Shown in pieces: positions 63,740-64,000 of a DNA stretch of 64,000 bases. Position 1 is the first letter of the stretch; each line of letters begins with the position of its first letter. A model generated the notes under the pieces. It ran no database searches. It was not told the origin of the DNA and saw only the letters and a program-made list of their open reading frames with translations. Location of the stretch: the NCBI GenBank assembly GCA_014529385.2, contig CM043968.1:25781513-25845512 (forward strand), given 5' to 3'. Position numbers and translations under genes: made by a program. The stretch is from Adiantum capillus-veneris. Taxonomy: Eukaryota > Streptophyta > Polypodiopsida > Polypodiales > Pteridaceae.

Positions 63740-64000
63740 TCTACTCCAAATGGAACCCAGAATTCAGCTTGGCCGGAGATCTGGTGCAGTGGGATGCACA
63801 AGAGGGGAGTCACTCCACTCCTTTGTCAACAGATGCCTTGATTTAGATACTAGAGTCACTGATGTCTCTTTGGGCTTCAGGGATACTAAAAGCTGACAGT
63901 ATTCTGTTGTATGACTTTATGAAATGGAATTTCTAATTATGATACTGATTTGTTCTTGACTTCTTTAAGTGTAGGAACTGATAGACGAAATGACTGCAGC
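63740..64000 (+). other. Start of the 3' untranslated region of E
   Basis: There is no ORF of note. It matches the minus strand of about 24160-24417 in E', so purine tract and 3' LTR are expected roughly 340 bp beyond the window. Confidence 0.75.

Larger units (their letters stand above)
46446..64000 (+). mobile_element. Gypsy chromovirus E with two nested elements, running off the right edge
   Basis: Segments 46446-47086, 52384-53467 and 60715-64000 join to one gag-pol of the C/E' family: Gag, decayed knuckle, protease, reverse transcriptase, RNase H, integrase and chromodomain. The interruptions are the copia element (target TTAAA) and D (target CGGAT). The 5' LTR and primer site are missing at the left boundary with H2. 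The 3' LTR should start a few hundred bases past the window. The pol part is the best preserved of its family here. Confidence 0.88.

Overview
The window looks like repeat-rich nuclear DNA of a land plant. Every coding region I can recognise belongs to a retrotransposon, and I see no cellular protein gene, tRNA, rRNA or CRISPR array. Most LTR elements use the plant-typical TGGTATCAGAGC primer site complementary to initiator tRNA-Met. Chromodomain Ty3/gypsy elements (chromoviruses) dominate, with one Tork/TNT1-like copia element and one L1-type LINE ending in a zf-RVT domain. A large, transposon-packed genome such as that of a fern or another non-seed plant would fit, but the species cannot be fixed from sequence alone.

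Layout. 1-3625 is a non-autonomous LTR element (A, minus strand) that runs off the left edge. 3626-3713 is a stray chromodomain fragment. From 3714 a long-LTR gypsy element (B, plus strand) begins. Its gag is split first by a short gag-only element (C, 5949-8128, duplicated target CCAGG) and then by an almost complete relative of B in the opposite direction (GYP2, 8438-17145, target CCTTC). B continues to the middle of RNase H at 19663, where a third gypsy family (G) enters. The LTR of G itself carries a solo LTR of the B type (20080-21537, target CAGAG). 21783-23245 is degraded sequence and an LTR fragment. A truncated minus-strand element (E', 23256-27845) abuts the 3' half of another B-type element (L, 27846-31118). 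L meets the tail of a minus-strand B-type element (I), and I is split by a 6.9-kb LINE (31773-38640) with a 13-15 bp target duplication. Another LTR fragment of G and a decayed B-type element (J, 39941-43945) follow. After that come a fragment of a G-type 3' end (K), an unclassified LTR element with a duplicated promoter-like block (H2, 44511 to about 46250), and gypsy element E from 46446 to the right edge. E is split by a copia element (47087-52378, target TTAAA) and by a young gypsy chromovirus (D, 53468-60709, target CGGAT).

State and interplay. Every polyprotein carries stops or frameshifts, so no copy looks fully autonomous. LTR comparisons by eye give a relative age order: the copia copy (one substitution and a 3-bp indel in about 280 bp) and D (roughly 0.5% divergence) are youngest, GYP2 is older (about 28 substitutions in 1477 bp), and C and B are older still. 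A and C lack pol and would have needed enzymes supplied by relatives. E and E' in this same window are relatives of C. Three otherwise dissimilar gypsy families share one conserved LTR motif, which I consider the most interesting signal here.
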